Shown: one piece after another, positions 33,628 through 42,340 of the stretch
How positions within the stretch are numbered: the stretch's first letter is position 1
Layout: every line of letters starts with the position of its first letter
NCBI GenBank assembly: GCA_934438175.1
Contig: CAKSBH010000007.1
Span: forward strand, 52,618 to 116,617
DNA: 64,000 bases
From: an uncultured Eubacteriales bacterium
GTDB lineage: Bacteria > Bacillota > Clostridia > Oscillospirales > UBA644
Reading direction: 5' to 3'
Position numbers and translations under genes: made by a program
Notes under the pieces: model-generated
Seen by the model: the letters and a program-made list of their open reading frames with translations, nothing else
The model's database searches: none
Told to the model about the DNA's origin: nothing

Positions 33628-34593
33628 ATGAAAACAACAAAATCCCATTCCGCCCGCTTTACCGTCCTCTGGCTTTGCGTCGCCGCGGTTGCGCTGACGG
33701 CAATCCTGTTTTTCCTGGTTGTGCCGGCAATATGCGCTTACCGCTTTCTGAACCCGGAAAAACAGCCCATGACCACCTTCCCGCATGAGCTCGGTCTGGC
33801 ATACGAGTACCGCGACATTACGGCTCCGGACGGAAATCTGATGGCATCCTGGTTCATCCCCGCGCAGACACCGGGGCGTCCCGGTGAAGCGGGAACTCCC
33901 GAACCGACTGATAAAACGGTGATCTTTTCGCACAACTACGAAAGCAACAAGGATATGGAAGAGATCAACGCGCTGTATCTGGCGCGCACGCTTGCGCAGA
34001 ACGGCTACAACGTCCTTCTGTTTGATTACAGCGGAAGCGGCTCCTCCACCGGCAGCGGCTATTACCTCGGCGCGCGGGAGGCGGGAGAACTTTCCGCCGT
34101 GATTGATTACGCCAAAAAGGAACTTCCCGCCGAGCATCTTTCGGTCATCGGCTGGGCATTCGGCGCGGCGGCTGCCCTGATGGCGGCAGACAGCCGTGTG
34201 GAGGCAGTCATTGCCGACAGTTCCTATTGCCGCCTGAATACCTACCTTGAGCGCAACATCCACGTGTTATCGGACACGCCTTCGTTTCTGAACCCGGTTA
34301 CGGTCATGTTCTGCCGGATGTGGTCGGGTCTGGATTTTGAAGCGTATCAGCCGCTGAAAAGCGTGGCGGGAACAAGCGGACTGCGTTACTTCTTCATTCA
34401 GGGTTCCGACGATACCGTTATTCCGCAGAACAGCTATTCTCTTCTTGCCGCCGCCGCTGCTGCGGCAAATGAAACGGAGACCTGGCGGATTTCCGGAAGC
34501 GGTCATATCATGGGATACCGGGATCAGCCGGAAAATTACGCTTCCCGTGTTCTGCAATTTCTCAACAACGACAAACCCGACGAAAACGAATGA
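33628..34593 (+). CDS. Membrane-anchored alpha/beta hydrolase-fold protein lacking the catalytic serine
   Basis: The 321-residue protein has one N-terminal membrane helix (about residues 12-36) and an extracellular alpha/beta hydrolase domain similar to the YqkD/BEM46 group: TVIFSHNYESNKD, NVLLFDYSGSGSSTG, then SVIGWAFGAAAAL, FFIQGSDDTVIP (acid) and SGSGHIMGY (His). The nucleophile elbow reads G175-W-A177-F-G179, where active relatives have G-x-S-x-G, so the serine is replaced by alanine. Unless another residue substitutes, it should not hydrolyse esters. It is coupled to the preceding membrane protein gene. No signal cleavage site is evident. Confidence 0.8.
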   Translation: MKTTKSHSARFTVLWLCVAAVALTAILFFLVVPAICAYRFLNPEKQPMTTFPHELGLAYEYRDITAPDGNLMASWFIPAQTPGRPGEAGTPEPTDKTVIFSHNYESNKDMEEINALYLARTLAQNGYNVLLFDYSGSGSSTGSGYYLGAREAGELSAVIDYAKKELPAEHLSVIGWAFGAAAALMAADSRVEAVIADSSYCRLNTYLERNIHVLSDTPSFLNPVTVMFCRMWSGLDFEAYQPLKSVAGTSGLRYFFIQGSDDTVIPQNSYSLLAAAAAAANETETWRISGSGHIMGYRDQPENYASRVLQFLNNDKPDENE

Positions 34594-34616
34594 ATCTTCT
34601 CTTCGCGCCATATACT
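34588..34616 (+). promoter_or_regulatory. Candidate sigma E promoter of the yqfC-yqfD operon
   Basis: CATATACT (34609-34616) matches 7 of 8 bases of the sigma E -10 element and is identical to the one before cotJA; GAATGAA at 34588-34594 is a partial -35 match with spacing 14. yqfC and yqfD are sigma E genes in Bacillus. Confidence 0.5.
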
Positions 34617-34634
34617 GAGGTAAAGAGGTGCGGT

Positions 34635-34877
34635 ATGATGAAGAAATGGACAGAACGTGAGCCGGTATTTGAGGGCTCGCGGGTAGAATTCCGGGAAGAC
34701 CGGGAGGTTTATGTGGACGGCTGTGTTTCGGTTCTGGAATACGAGCCGGAAACCGTCAAACTCAACGTGGGTAAATACAACATCCGCATTTACGGCACCG
34801 GTCTGCATCTGACTTCGCTGAACGATCGCAGCATCCGCATCGACGGCAGGATGCAGGGACTGGAGTTCCGATGCTGA
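34635..34877 (+). CDS. yqfC: Sporulation protein YqfC
   Basis: The 80-residue protein matches YqfC (YabP/YqfC family): short, with REDREVYVDGCVSVLEYEPE and the terminal strand-rich part KYNIRIYGTGLHLTSLNDRSI and IRIDGRMQGLEF. Its biochemical role is unknown; loss impairs sporulation in some species. Two adjacent ATG codons (34635, 34638) both suit the AGAGGTG site. It overlaps yqfD by 7 bases. Confidence 0.87.
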   Translation: MMKKWTEREPVFEGSRVEFREDREVYVDGCVSVLEYEPETVKLNVGKYNIRIYGTGLHLTSLNDRSIRIDGRMQGLEFRC

Positions 34878-36067
34878 GCGTGTTTGTGACCGATGTGTTC
34901 AACCGCCTGTTCGGAACACTGGAATGTGAGGTCATCGGCGTACAGACCGAGCGCTTTCTTACGCTTGCCATGCGGGAGAATCTGGATCTGTGGGCATGCC
35001 GTCGTCCCGACGGCTGTACGCTTTGCTTCCGCACACGGATGCTCAACCTCCGTACCGTGGAAGAACTTGCCGGGCAGGCGGGCTGTGAATTCCGGCTGAA
35101 AAAAAAGCGGGGCTTGCCGCCGTTTCTCAAAAAATACCGTACGCGTTACGGCATTCTGGCAGGCGTGATTCTGTTTTTCGCATTTCTGCTGGTGATGACC
35201 TCGTTTGTCTGGGAAATCGATGTGGTCGGCGCGTGCAGCGATGCGGAAAAGCAGCAGATTCTCGCGGTTCTGCACGACAACGGCTTTTACATCGGCGCCT
35301 CGCTGGCGCGACAGGATTACACCGACCTGAAAAACGCGTGCCTGGAGCGTCTGGATTCCATCGGGTATCTCACCGTCAATGTCAACGGTACACGGGCAAT
35401 CGTGGAGGTTTCTCCCAAAAAAGAAAAACCGTCTCTTCGCTTTGCGCCGTGCAACATCGTGGCGGCGGCAGACGGTGTGGTGCGTTCGGTGCGTGTGTAT
35501 AACGGCGTTACCGAAGTCCGCAAGGGCGATCTCGTGCGTAAGGGACAGCTGCTGGCGGGCGGCGTGTACAACAGCAAGGTTCTCGGCTTCCGTACGGTTC
35601 ACGCCTCGGCGTGTGTCATGGCGGAAACCATTGAGACGCTGGAAACCTTTGTTCCCTGTGCGTCGGCGGCACGGGTGCATACCGGGCAAAGTTCTTCGTA
35701 TTCTTACCTGGAACTGTTCGGCTGGCGCATCAATCTTACCTTCCGCCCGTCATCTCCGTTTGAGGAATATACCGTTTCGGTCAACGAAAAGCGGCCGGAA
35801 CTCTTTCCCGGTCGGGATCTTCCGGTCCGGTACGGGCGCGTGGAATTCCGGGAGACGCAGCGTGAGCTGGGAAAATCGGAGCAGGAAGAGGTCCTGGAAG
35901 AGGCGCGCAGGCGCCTTGCGGAATTGGAACATGTTGCCATGGCGGGCAAGGAGATTGTTTCCCGCCAGATGCACATCGTTCCGCAGCCCGACGGGATCCG
36001 GGCACAATATGTGTATACCGTTCTTCGTGACATTGCCGAGGAACAGATCATCGAAACAAAGGAGTAA
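34871..36067 (+). CDS. yqfD: Sporulation protein YqfD (stage IV)
   Basis: The 398-residue protein matches YqfD: an N-terminal cytoplasmic domain with FLTLAMRENLDLWACRR, a membrane helix at about residues 90-112, and a long outer domain with VVGACSDAEKQQILAVL and LARQDYTDLKNACLERLD. YqfD is needed for a late stage of sporulation in the mother cell and is usually paired with YqfC. The start lies inside yqfC. The phoH gene follows after 2 bases, so vegetative and sporulation genes share one strand and possibly transcripts. Confidence 0.88.
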   Translation: MLSVFVTDVFNRLFGTLECEVIGVQTERFLTLAMRENLDLWACRRPDGCTLCFRTRMLNLRTVEELAGQAGCEFRLKKKRGLPPFLKKYRTRYGILAGVILFFAFLLVMTSFVWEIDVVGACSDAEKQQILAVLHDNGFYIGASLARQDYTDLKNACLERLDSIGYLTVNVNGTRAIVEVSPKKEKPSLRFAPCNIVAAADGVVRSVRVYNGVTEVRKGDLVRKGQLLAGGVYNSKVLGFRTVHASACVMAETIETLETFVPCASAARVHTGQSSSYSYLELFGWRINLTFRPSSPFEEYTVSVNEKRPELFPGRDLPVRYGRVEFRETQRELGKSEQEEVLEEARRRLAELEHVAMAGKEIVSRQMHIVPQPDGIRAQYVYTVLRDIAEEQIIETKE

Positions 36068-36069
36068 GC

Positions 36070-37050
36070 ATGGAAAAAAATCTGTCCGTGGAAAACAGCG
36101 GCATCCTGGCGGCTGTGTTCGGAAGTTATGACGAAAACGTGCGGGAAGTGGAAAAGGGCTGCGGTGTCAGCATCGTCAGCCGCGACGGAACCGTGAAGAT
36201 TCTCGGGGATGCCGACAATACGGAAAAAGCCGCACGGGTTCTCACACTTCTGGTATCGCTTGCCGAAAAAGGCGAGCCGATCACCCCGCAGAACGTGTCG
36301 TATTTTATTTCGGCGGTGGAGGAGGGCAACGAAGAAGAACTTTCCCGCCTGTCGGGCGACTGCATCTGCATTACGGCACGGGGACGTCCGGTCAAGCCCA
36401 AAACGCTGGGGCAGAAAGATTACGTCGAAGCAATCCGTTCGCATACGGTCACCCTGGGGGTCGGACCTGCCGGAACGGGAAAAACGTATCTTGCCGTCGC
36501 TCTTGCCGTCACGGCGCTTCGTTCCAAGGCGGTCAACCGCATCGTGCTGACGCGTCCGGCGGTGGAGGCAGGGGAGAGTCTGGGCTTTCTGCCCGGAGAT
36601 CTGCAAAACAAGGTGGATCCGTATCTTCGTCCGCTGTACGATGCGCTGTTTGACATGCTGGGGGCGGAAACGTACCAGCGATACGTCGAAAAGGGCGTGA
36701 TTGAGGTGGCTCCGCTTGCTTATATGCGCGGGCGCACGCTGGATGATTCCTTCATCATTCTGGACGAGGCGCAAAACACCACGCGGGAGCAGATGAAGAT
36801 GTTTCTCACCCGTCTCGGCTTCCGTTCCAAAGCGGTCATCACAGGGGATATCACGCAGATTGACCTGCCCGCTTCCAAAAAAAGCGGGCTGAAAGAGGCG
36901 CTGCGTGTTCTGGACAAGGTGGAGGATATCGCCATCCGGCATCTGACCTACCGGGACGTTGTGCGTCATCCGCTGGTTCAGCGCATCATCCGCGCGTACG
37001 AGGCGGACGATGCCAGACAGGAAAGAAAAAAGGAGTTTGAGAAATCATGA
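36070..37050 (+). CDS. phoH: PhoH-like ATPase
   Basis: The 326-residue protein has an N-terminal KH-like region and a PhoH P-loop domain: Walker A GPAGTGKT at residues 132-139, RPAVEAGESLGFLPGDL, and Walker B SFIILDEAQNTT. PhoH proteins are RNA-linked ATPases of uncertain function. In Bacillota the gene nearly always precedes ybeY, as here, with an ATGA overlap, suggesting a role near rRNA maturation. Confidence 0.94.
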   Translation: MEKNLSVENSGILAAVFGSYDENVREVEKGCGVSIVSRDGTVKILGDADNTEKAARVLTLLVSLAEKGEPITPQNVSYFISAVEEGNEEELSRLSGDCICITARGRPVKPKTLGQKDYVEAIRSHTVTLGVGPAGTGKTYLAVALAVTALRSKAVNRIVLTRPAVEAGESLGFLPGDLQNKVDPYLRPLYDALFDMLGAETYQRYVEKGVIEVAPLAYMRGRTLDDSFIILDEAQNTTREQMKMFLTRLGFRSKAVITGDITQIDLPASKKSGLKEALRVLDKVEDIAIRHLTYRDVVRHPLVQRIIRAYEADDARQERKKEFEKS

Positions 37051-37514
37051 ATCGGACGGAAATCATCAATGCCCAGCGCTATCGGGCGCTGACCCGGCGG
37101 CAGAAACAACTGCTTCGGGATGTCGTCGACGCGGTGCTGGATTACGAGCATGTCTCTTTTCCGTGCGAGGTCGCCATCACGCTGGTGGGCGGCTCCCGCA
37201 TCCGTCAGCTGAACCGGGAGTTCCGGCAGATCGACGCCGAGACCGACGTTCTGAGTTTTCCCTCCGGCGAGTATCCTCCGGAGCGTGAAGTCACAGCGGA
37301 CGAGCCGTGCTATCTCGGGGATATGGCACTGAACATCCGCCGCGCGGAGGAACAGAGCATGGCTTACGGTCATTCGTTTGAGCGGGAACTTGCGTTTCTG
37401 ACGGCACATTCCATGCTTCATCTGCTGGGATACGATCATATGAAGGAAGACGAAGAAGTGGTCATGTTCGCGCGCCAGGAAGACATTCTGAACAAAATGG
37501 GTATTACAAGATAA
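37047..37514 (+). CDS. ybeY: rRNA maturation endoribonuclease YbeY
   Basis: The 155-residue protein has the YbeY zinc motif HSMLHLLGYDH (three His), and upstream ETDVLSFPSGEY and LGDMALNIRRAEEQS. It takes part in 16S rRNA 3' end processing and ribosome quality control. The start overlaps the phoH stop and era follows after 10 bases. Confidence 0.95.
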   Translation: MNRTEIINAQRYRALTRRQKQLLRDVVDAVLDYEHVSFPCEVAITLVGGSRIRQLNREFRQIDAETDVLSFPSGEYPPEREVTADEPCYLGDMALNIRRAEEQSMAYGHSFERELAFLTAHSMLHLLGYDHMKEDEEVVMFARQEDILNKMGITR

Positions 37515-37524
37515 GGGGAAACAT

Positions 37525-38421
37525 ATGAGAACGGAATTTGTAGCCATCCTCGGACGTGCAAACGTCGGAAAATCCACGCTGATCAACGCTCTGGTCGGGG
37601 AGAAGATCGCCATCGTGTCCAACAAACCGCAGACCACCCGCAACCGCATCATCGGCATTTACAACGAGCCGGACCTGCAGATTGTTTTTATCGATACGCC
37701 CGGTCTCCATGTGCCCAAGAACAAATTGGGTGAGCATATGATGAGTGAGACCAACGAAGCGATGGACGGAATCGACGCCGCCGTTGTGGTGGTGGATTGC
37801 AAGCCGCCCCGTTCCACGGAAGCCAACCTGCTCCGCCGCCTGAACGGTGCCGGTGTTCCGGTCATTCTGGTGGTAAACAAGATCGACCTTGTGCGGAAGG
37901 ATGAAATTGCCAGGACGCTTGCCGCCTATGCGGATCTGGCAACATACGCCGCCGTTGTTCCCATCAGTGCCCTGCGGCAGGACGGTGTGAAGATTGTTCT
38001 GGACGAGCTCCGGGTGTTTGCCGGCGAGGAAGGCGTGCAGTATTATCCCGACGACATCGCCACCAACCAGACCGTGCGCCAGATGGCAAGCGAAATCGTG
38101 CGGGAAAAGATTCTCCGTCATACATACGATGAGGTTCCGCACGGCGTGGCGGTAGAGCCCATCGTGTTCCGTGAGCGGGAGAACCGCAACGGTGAGCCGG
38201 TGACGGATATCGCCGTCAACATCATCTGTGAACGGGACGCGCACAAGGGCATGCTCATCGGCAAGGGCGGCTCCCTTCTCAAAACCATGGCGACTGAGGC
38301 AAGAAAGGATCTGGAAGATCTTCTCGGCACCAAGGTGAATCTGCAGTGCTTTGTCAAGGTTCGCGAGAACTGGCGTGACAACGAAAAGATCATCACCGAA
38401 CTGCACCTGTACGATGAATAA
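37525..38421 (+). CDS. era: GTPase Era
   Basis: The 298-residue GTPase has G1 GRANVGKS (10-17), TTRN in switch I, G3 DTPG, G4 NKID and a C-terminal KH domain with the signature HKGMLIGKGGSLLKTMATEAR. Era binds 16S rRNA and assists 30S assembly. It has AGGGGAAAC upstream of the ATG and overlaps recO by 8 bases. Confidence 0.97.
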   Translation: MRTEFVAILGRANVGKSTLINALVGEKIAIVSNKPQTTRNRIIGIYNEPDLQIVFIDTPGLHVPKNKLGEHMMSETNEAMDGIDAAVVVVDCKPPRSTEANLLRRLNGAGVPVILVVNKIDLVRKDEIARTLAAYADLATYAAVVPISALRQDGVKIVLDELRVFAGEEGVQYYPDDIATNQTVRQMASEIVREKILRHTYDEVPHGVAVEPIVFRERENRNGEPVTDIAVNIICERDAHKGMLIGKGGSLLKTMATEARKDLEDLLGTKVNLQCFVKVRENWRDNEKIITELHLYDE

Positions 38422-39142
38422 GACGGAAAAACTGAACGGCATCGTGCTTCGGAGCACGCCGTACCGGGAAAACGGATGGATTCTTACGCTGCTGACCGAT
38501 GTGTACGGAAAGATTGCCGTCCTGGCGCGTGGCGTACGCCGCAACCGGAAGGCGTCGGCACTTTATGCCGAGCCGTTTGCCTACTCCGGCTATTCCGTCT
38601 TCTTCGGACGGGGGCTTCCCGTGTGCGACAGCGCCGAACTGATCGAGCCGTTCTACGGAGTCCGCGCTTCTCTGGATGCGCTTTCTCTCGGCCAGTATTT
38701 CCTCGCCGTTGCGTCCACGCTTCCGGAAAACGTGCCGGAGCCGGGGGTGCTGCGGCTTTTGCTCAATTCGCTTTCACTGCTTTCCTCTGCGCGTCTTTCG
38801 CCGGAGAGAATCAAACTGGTGTATGAAGTCCGCTTTTCTCAGCTGTCGGGCTTTGCTCCGGAGGGCTATTCCTGCAGTGAGTGCGGAAAGCCGGCGACCC
38901 GTTTTTGTCCGGGAAAAGGGCTTCTGTGCGATGCCTGCGCCGGTACGGAGGGCTTTACCGTAACCGAAAACGAACAGAAGATTCTCAATCATATTCTCCG
39001 GTACGATGGGGCGGACAGTTACCGCTTCCGTGCCACCGGGGACGAGGTGCGGTACCTTTCGCAGCTGATGCAGACCAATCTGTCGCACGAACTTGCCATG
39101 CCGTTTCCGCAGCTTTCGTTTTACGGAAAATATAATTTATAA
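38414..39142 (+). CDS. recO: DNA repair protein RecO
   Basis: The 242-residue protein starts with the RecO OB-fold (LNGIVLRSTPYRENGWILTL, KIAVLARGVRRNRKAS) and has a four-cysteine zinc site near residue 155 (CSECGKP and LCDACAG). RecO loads RecA with RecR during recombination repair. The ATG at 38414 lies within era. mutS2 follows after 16 bases. Confidence 0.93.
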   Translation: MNKTEKLNGIVLRSTPYRENGWILTLLTDVYGKIAVLARGVRRNRKASALYAEPFAYSGYSVFFGRGLPVCDSAELIEPFYGVRASLDALSLGQYFLAVASTLPENVPEPGVLRLLLNSLSLLSSARLSPERIKLVYEVRFSQLSGFAPEGYSCSECGKPATRFCPGKGLLCDACAGTEGFTVTENEQKILNHILRYDGADSYRFRATGDEVRYLSQLMQTNLSHELAMPFPQLSFYGKYNL

Positions 39143-39158
39143 AGGAGGGTCGATCCGC

Positions 39159-41528
39159 ATGGAAAAAGACCGGATCGCTCTGGAATACGATAAAATTTTA
39201 CATCGCCTCTCGGAATTTGCCGTGTCGGAATCCGGACGGGAACTTTGCCTGGAACTGTGCCCGTTTTCCTTTCGCTCCGAAGCGGAACTCGCCCTTCGGC
39301 AGACCGACCGTGCCACACAATTGCTGCAGCGGTACGGAGCCCCGTCGCTCGGCTCGCTCCGGAATGTCGGCGGCTCCTGTCGGCGTGCGTCCGGAGGCGC
39401 GGTGCTGTCCATCCGGGAACTTCTGGACGTTTCCGATACGCTGCGCACAATTGCGCAGCTTCACGGATATCTGGAAGCGCATGCCGCCGAAGAGGACGAT
39501 GTGTTTCACGAAGCGTTTCTGCGTCTGATGCCCAACCGCTATCTTTCGCAGAAACTTTCCGACGCCTTTGTGGGAGAGGAGGAGGTCGCCGATTCCGCAA
39601 GCCCGCAGCTGCGTGATATCCGCCGCAAAATGACGGCGGCACGGGATCGTGTGCGTACCGCTCTGGACAACATCCTCCGCACCCATGCCCGTTTTCTGCA
39701 GGATTCCCTGATTACCCTGCGCGGCGGTCGTTACGTGATTCCCGTCAAGGCAGAGCACCGAGGCGAGATCGCCGGATTGGTTCACGATACGTCCGCTTCC
39801 GGTGCCACTCTGTTTATCGAGCCGATGGCAGTTGTTCAGGCAAACAATGATCTTACGGTTCTGCAGGCAAAGGAACATGCCGAGATCGAACGTATTTTGG
39901 CTGCCCTTTCCGCCGAGGTGGGCGACTTTTGCGAAAACATCCTCAACGGCTTTGAGATTTGTCGTTTCTTTGATTTTACGTTTGCCAAGGCACGCTATGC
40001 GCTGGATCTCCGTGCGTCTCTGCCGCTTCTCAACGAGGAAGGCATTGTCGATCTGCGCGGGGCGCGGCATCCTCTGATTCCGTATGCGTCCTGTGTTCCC
40101 ATCGATCTGAAACTCGGCACGGATTACGATGCGCTTATCGTCACCGGTCCCAACACCGGCGGCAAGACCGTATCGCTCAAAACCACCGGCATTCTCTGTC
40201 TGATGGCGGAATCCGGGCTGTTCATTCCCGCCAAGGAAAATTCCCGCGTGGCGTTTTTCGACCGCGTGTTTGCCGACATCGGAGACGATCAGAGCATCGA
40301 ACAGTCGCTGTCTACTTTTTCGGCACATATGAAAAACATCATCTCCATTCTGCGGGAGGTCACCGACCGTTCGCTGGTTCTGTTGGACGAGCTTGGCTCC
40401 GGCACCGATCCCATCGAGGGCGCTGCCCTGGCAATTGCCGTCATTGAGGCATTGCGGAACCGCGGAGTCCGGCTGGTTGCCACAACGCACTATGCGGAAC
40501 TGAAGCTTTATGCCCTGCAGACATCCGGTGTGGAAAACGCTTCCTGCGAATTTGACGTGGCAACCCTGCGTCCGACCTATCGGCTTCTGGTCGGCATTCC
40601 GGGACGCTCCAACGCTTTTGCCATTGCTCACCGGCTGGGAATGCCCGACGATGTGATCGAGGATGCCCGGAACCGCATCGACAGTGAAAACGTCCGTATG
40701 GAAAATGTCCTTGCCGATATGGAGATCCGCCGCCGGAGCGCGGAAATGGAGACGGAGCGCGCGCAGCGTCTGCGGGAGGAAGCGGCGGAAAAACTGCGTG
40801 CCGCCGAGGATGCGCGGAAGGATGCCGAGAACAAAGTGACCGATGAACTGAACAATGCCCGTCGGCAAGCGTATGAGATTCTGGAAAAGGCGCGTCGGGA
40901 AGCCCGGCAGACGCTGGACGGACTGGAGGAACTGCGCAAGCAAAAGGACTGTGCCGATTTCCGGGAACGTATCGGGCAGGGACGAGCGGAAATGAACAAG
41001 CGCATCGATACCGCTCAGGTCGGTCTGGATGTGCGCGAAAAACGGAAGGCGAAACCGGTGAAAGGTCCTTTGCGCCGCGGGGATGACGTGTATGTGGTTT
41101 CGCTGGACAAGGAAGGCGTGGTGCTGGAAGAACCGGAAAAGGGCAAGGATTCCGTCCTGGTTCAGATCGGCATCATGAAGACCCGTGTGCGTCTTTCGGA
41201 TCTGGAACGATCGGAAACAAAAAAGAAGGTGACGTTCCGTCCTTCTTCCTCCGGCGTTTCCGGTGTTGCCCGCGGCAGCCGCCGTGTTTCGCCGGAACTG
41301 GACATCCGGGGGATGACGGCGATGGAGGCAGACGGAAGAATCGACGAATATCTGGATAACTGTGCCATGGCGGGGCTTCATTCCGTCAGCATCATTCACG
41401 GCAAGGGCACCGGTGCCCTGCGTGCCGCGGTGCAGGATAAACTAAGAGGTCACCCGCAGGTGGATACGTTCCGCTCCGGCGTGTTCGGGGAGGGCGACAC
41501 CGGCGTTACGGTGGTTACTCTGAAATGA
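39159..41528 (+). CDS. mutS2: Endonuclease MutS2
   Basis: The 789-residue protein has the MutS2 layout: a clamp/lever region, an ATPase with Walker A GPNTGGKT at residues 330-337 and LVLLDELGSGTDPIEGA (Walker B), a long coiled coil rich in Glu/Arg/Ala (about 525-640), and a C-terminal Smr nuclease domain from LDIRGMTAMEAD (about residue 713) with IIHGKGTGALR. MutS2 suppresses recombination and, in Bacillus, acts on collided ribosomes. AAAGGAGGG precedes the ATG. Confidence 0.96.
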   Translation: MEKDRIALEYDKILHRLSEFAVSESGRELCLELCPFSFRSEAELALRQTDRATQLLQRYGAPSLGSLRNVGGSCRRASGGAVLSIRELLDVSDTLRTIAQLHGYLEAHAAEEDDVFHEAFLRLMPNRYLSQKLSDAFVGEEEVADSASPQLRDIRRKMTAARDRVRTALDNILRTHARFLQDSLITLRGGRYVIPVKAEHRGEIAGLVHDTSASGATLFIEPMAVVQANNDLTVLQAKEHAEIERILAALSAEVGDFCENILNGFEICRFFDFTFAKARYALDLRASLPLLNEEGIVDLRGARHPLIPYASCVPIDLKLGTDYDALIVTGPNTGGKTVSLKTTGILCLMAESGLFIPAKENSRVAFFDRVFADIGDDQSIEQSLSTFSAHMKNIISILREVTDRSLVLLDELGSGTDPIEGAALAIAVIEALRNRGVRLVATTHYAELKLYALQTSGVENASCEFDVATLRPTYRLLVGIPGRSNAFAIAHRLGMPDDVIEDARNRIDSENVRMENVLADMEIRRRSAEMETERAQRLREEAAEKLRAAEDARKDAENKVTDELNNARRQAYEILEKARREARQTLDGLEELRKQKDCADFRERIGQGRAEMNKRIDTAQVGLDVREKRKAKPVKGPLRRGDDVYVVSLDKEGVVLEEPEKGKDSVLVQIGIMKTRVRLSDLERSETKKKVTFRPSSSGVSGVARGSRRVSPELDIRGMTAMEADGRIDEYLDNCAMAGLHSVSIIHGKGTGALRAAVQDKLRGHPQVDTFRSGVFGEGDTGVTVVTLK

Positions 41529-41548
41529 TTCGCGAAAGGAATTTTTCT

Positions 41549-42340
41549 ATGGACTGTTCGGATCTGCGTTCCAAAACGCTGTTTTTGCTGGATATGGACG
41601 GAACCGTGTATCTCGGAGACCGTCCCATTGACGGTGCCGTGGATTTCATCCGCTCTCTTCGCCGTCGCGGATGCGAATATGTGTTTCTCACCAACAATTC
41701 CTCCCGCAGTGCGGAATCCTACCTGGAAAAGCTGTATCGGCTCGGTTTTGAAGCGCAGAAAGAAAACCTCTTTACGTCGGGACAGGCGTCTGCCCGTTTT
41801 CTGCAACGCAAAAAACAGGGCGCGAAGGTCTATTGCGTCGGCACCCGCTCTCTTTGCGCGGAGCTCCGGCATTACGGACTTTGCGTGACCGACGCACCGG
41901 ACGCGGACACGGATTTTCTCCTGGTCGGGTACGATACCGAGCTGACCTACGCCAAACTGACCGATGCCTGCGACCTCCTGTGCCGGGACGTTCCGTTTTA
42001 CGCCACCAACCCGGATCGGGTCTGCCCGGCGGGAAACGGACGGTATCTGCCGGATTGCTTCACCATGTGCGCCATGCTGACGGAGGCAACGGGGAAAAAG
42101 CCCTATTACATCGGTAAGCCCCGCGCCGCTTTTGCGGAAGAGGCATTGCGCGAAAAAAACAGAACCGCTTCGGAAGCGGTTCTGGTGGGGGATCGTTTGT
42201 ATACGGATATTCAGTGCGGCATCAACGCCGGCATAACCTCCGTGTTGGTTCTGTCCGGCGAAAGCACCCGGCAGGATGTGGACACAACCGGAATCCGTCC
42301 GGATGTGATTGTGAACAGCGTGAAGGATCTGATTTTTTAG
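41549..42340 (+). CDS. HAD-IIA family sugar phosphatase (NagD-like)
   Basis: The 263-residue protein has HAD motif I LLDMDGTVYLGD, motif II FLTNNSSRS, the type IIA cap, ATNPDRVCP, YIGKPRAAFAE and motif IV GDRLYTDIQCGINAG. NagD-like enzymes dephosphorylate small sugar or nucleoside phosphates. An ATG at 41525 overlaps the mutS2 stop, but AAAGGA at 41535-41540 sits correctly for the ATG at 41549. Its TAG stop overlaps the stop codon of the convergent carboxypeptidase-like gene by 4 bases in the sequence TTAG. Confidence 0.92.
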   Translation: MDCSDLRSKTLFLLDMDGTVYLGDRPIDGAVDFIRSLRRRGCEYVFLTNNSSRSAESYLEKLYRLGFEAQKENLFTSGQASARFLQRKKQGAKVYCVGTRSLCAELRHYGLCVTDAPDADTDFLLVGYDTELTYAKLTDACDLLCRDVPFYATNPDRVCPAGNGRYLPDCFTMCAMLTEATGKKPYYIGKPRAAFAEEALREKNRTASEAVLVGDRLYTDIQCGINAGITSVLVLSGESTRQDVDTTGIRPDVIVNSVKDLIF

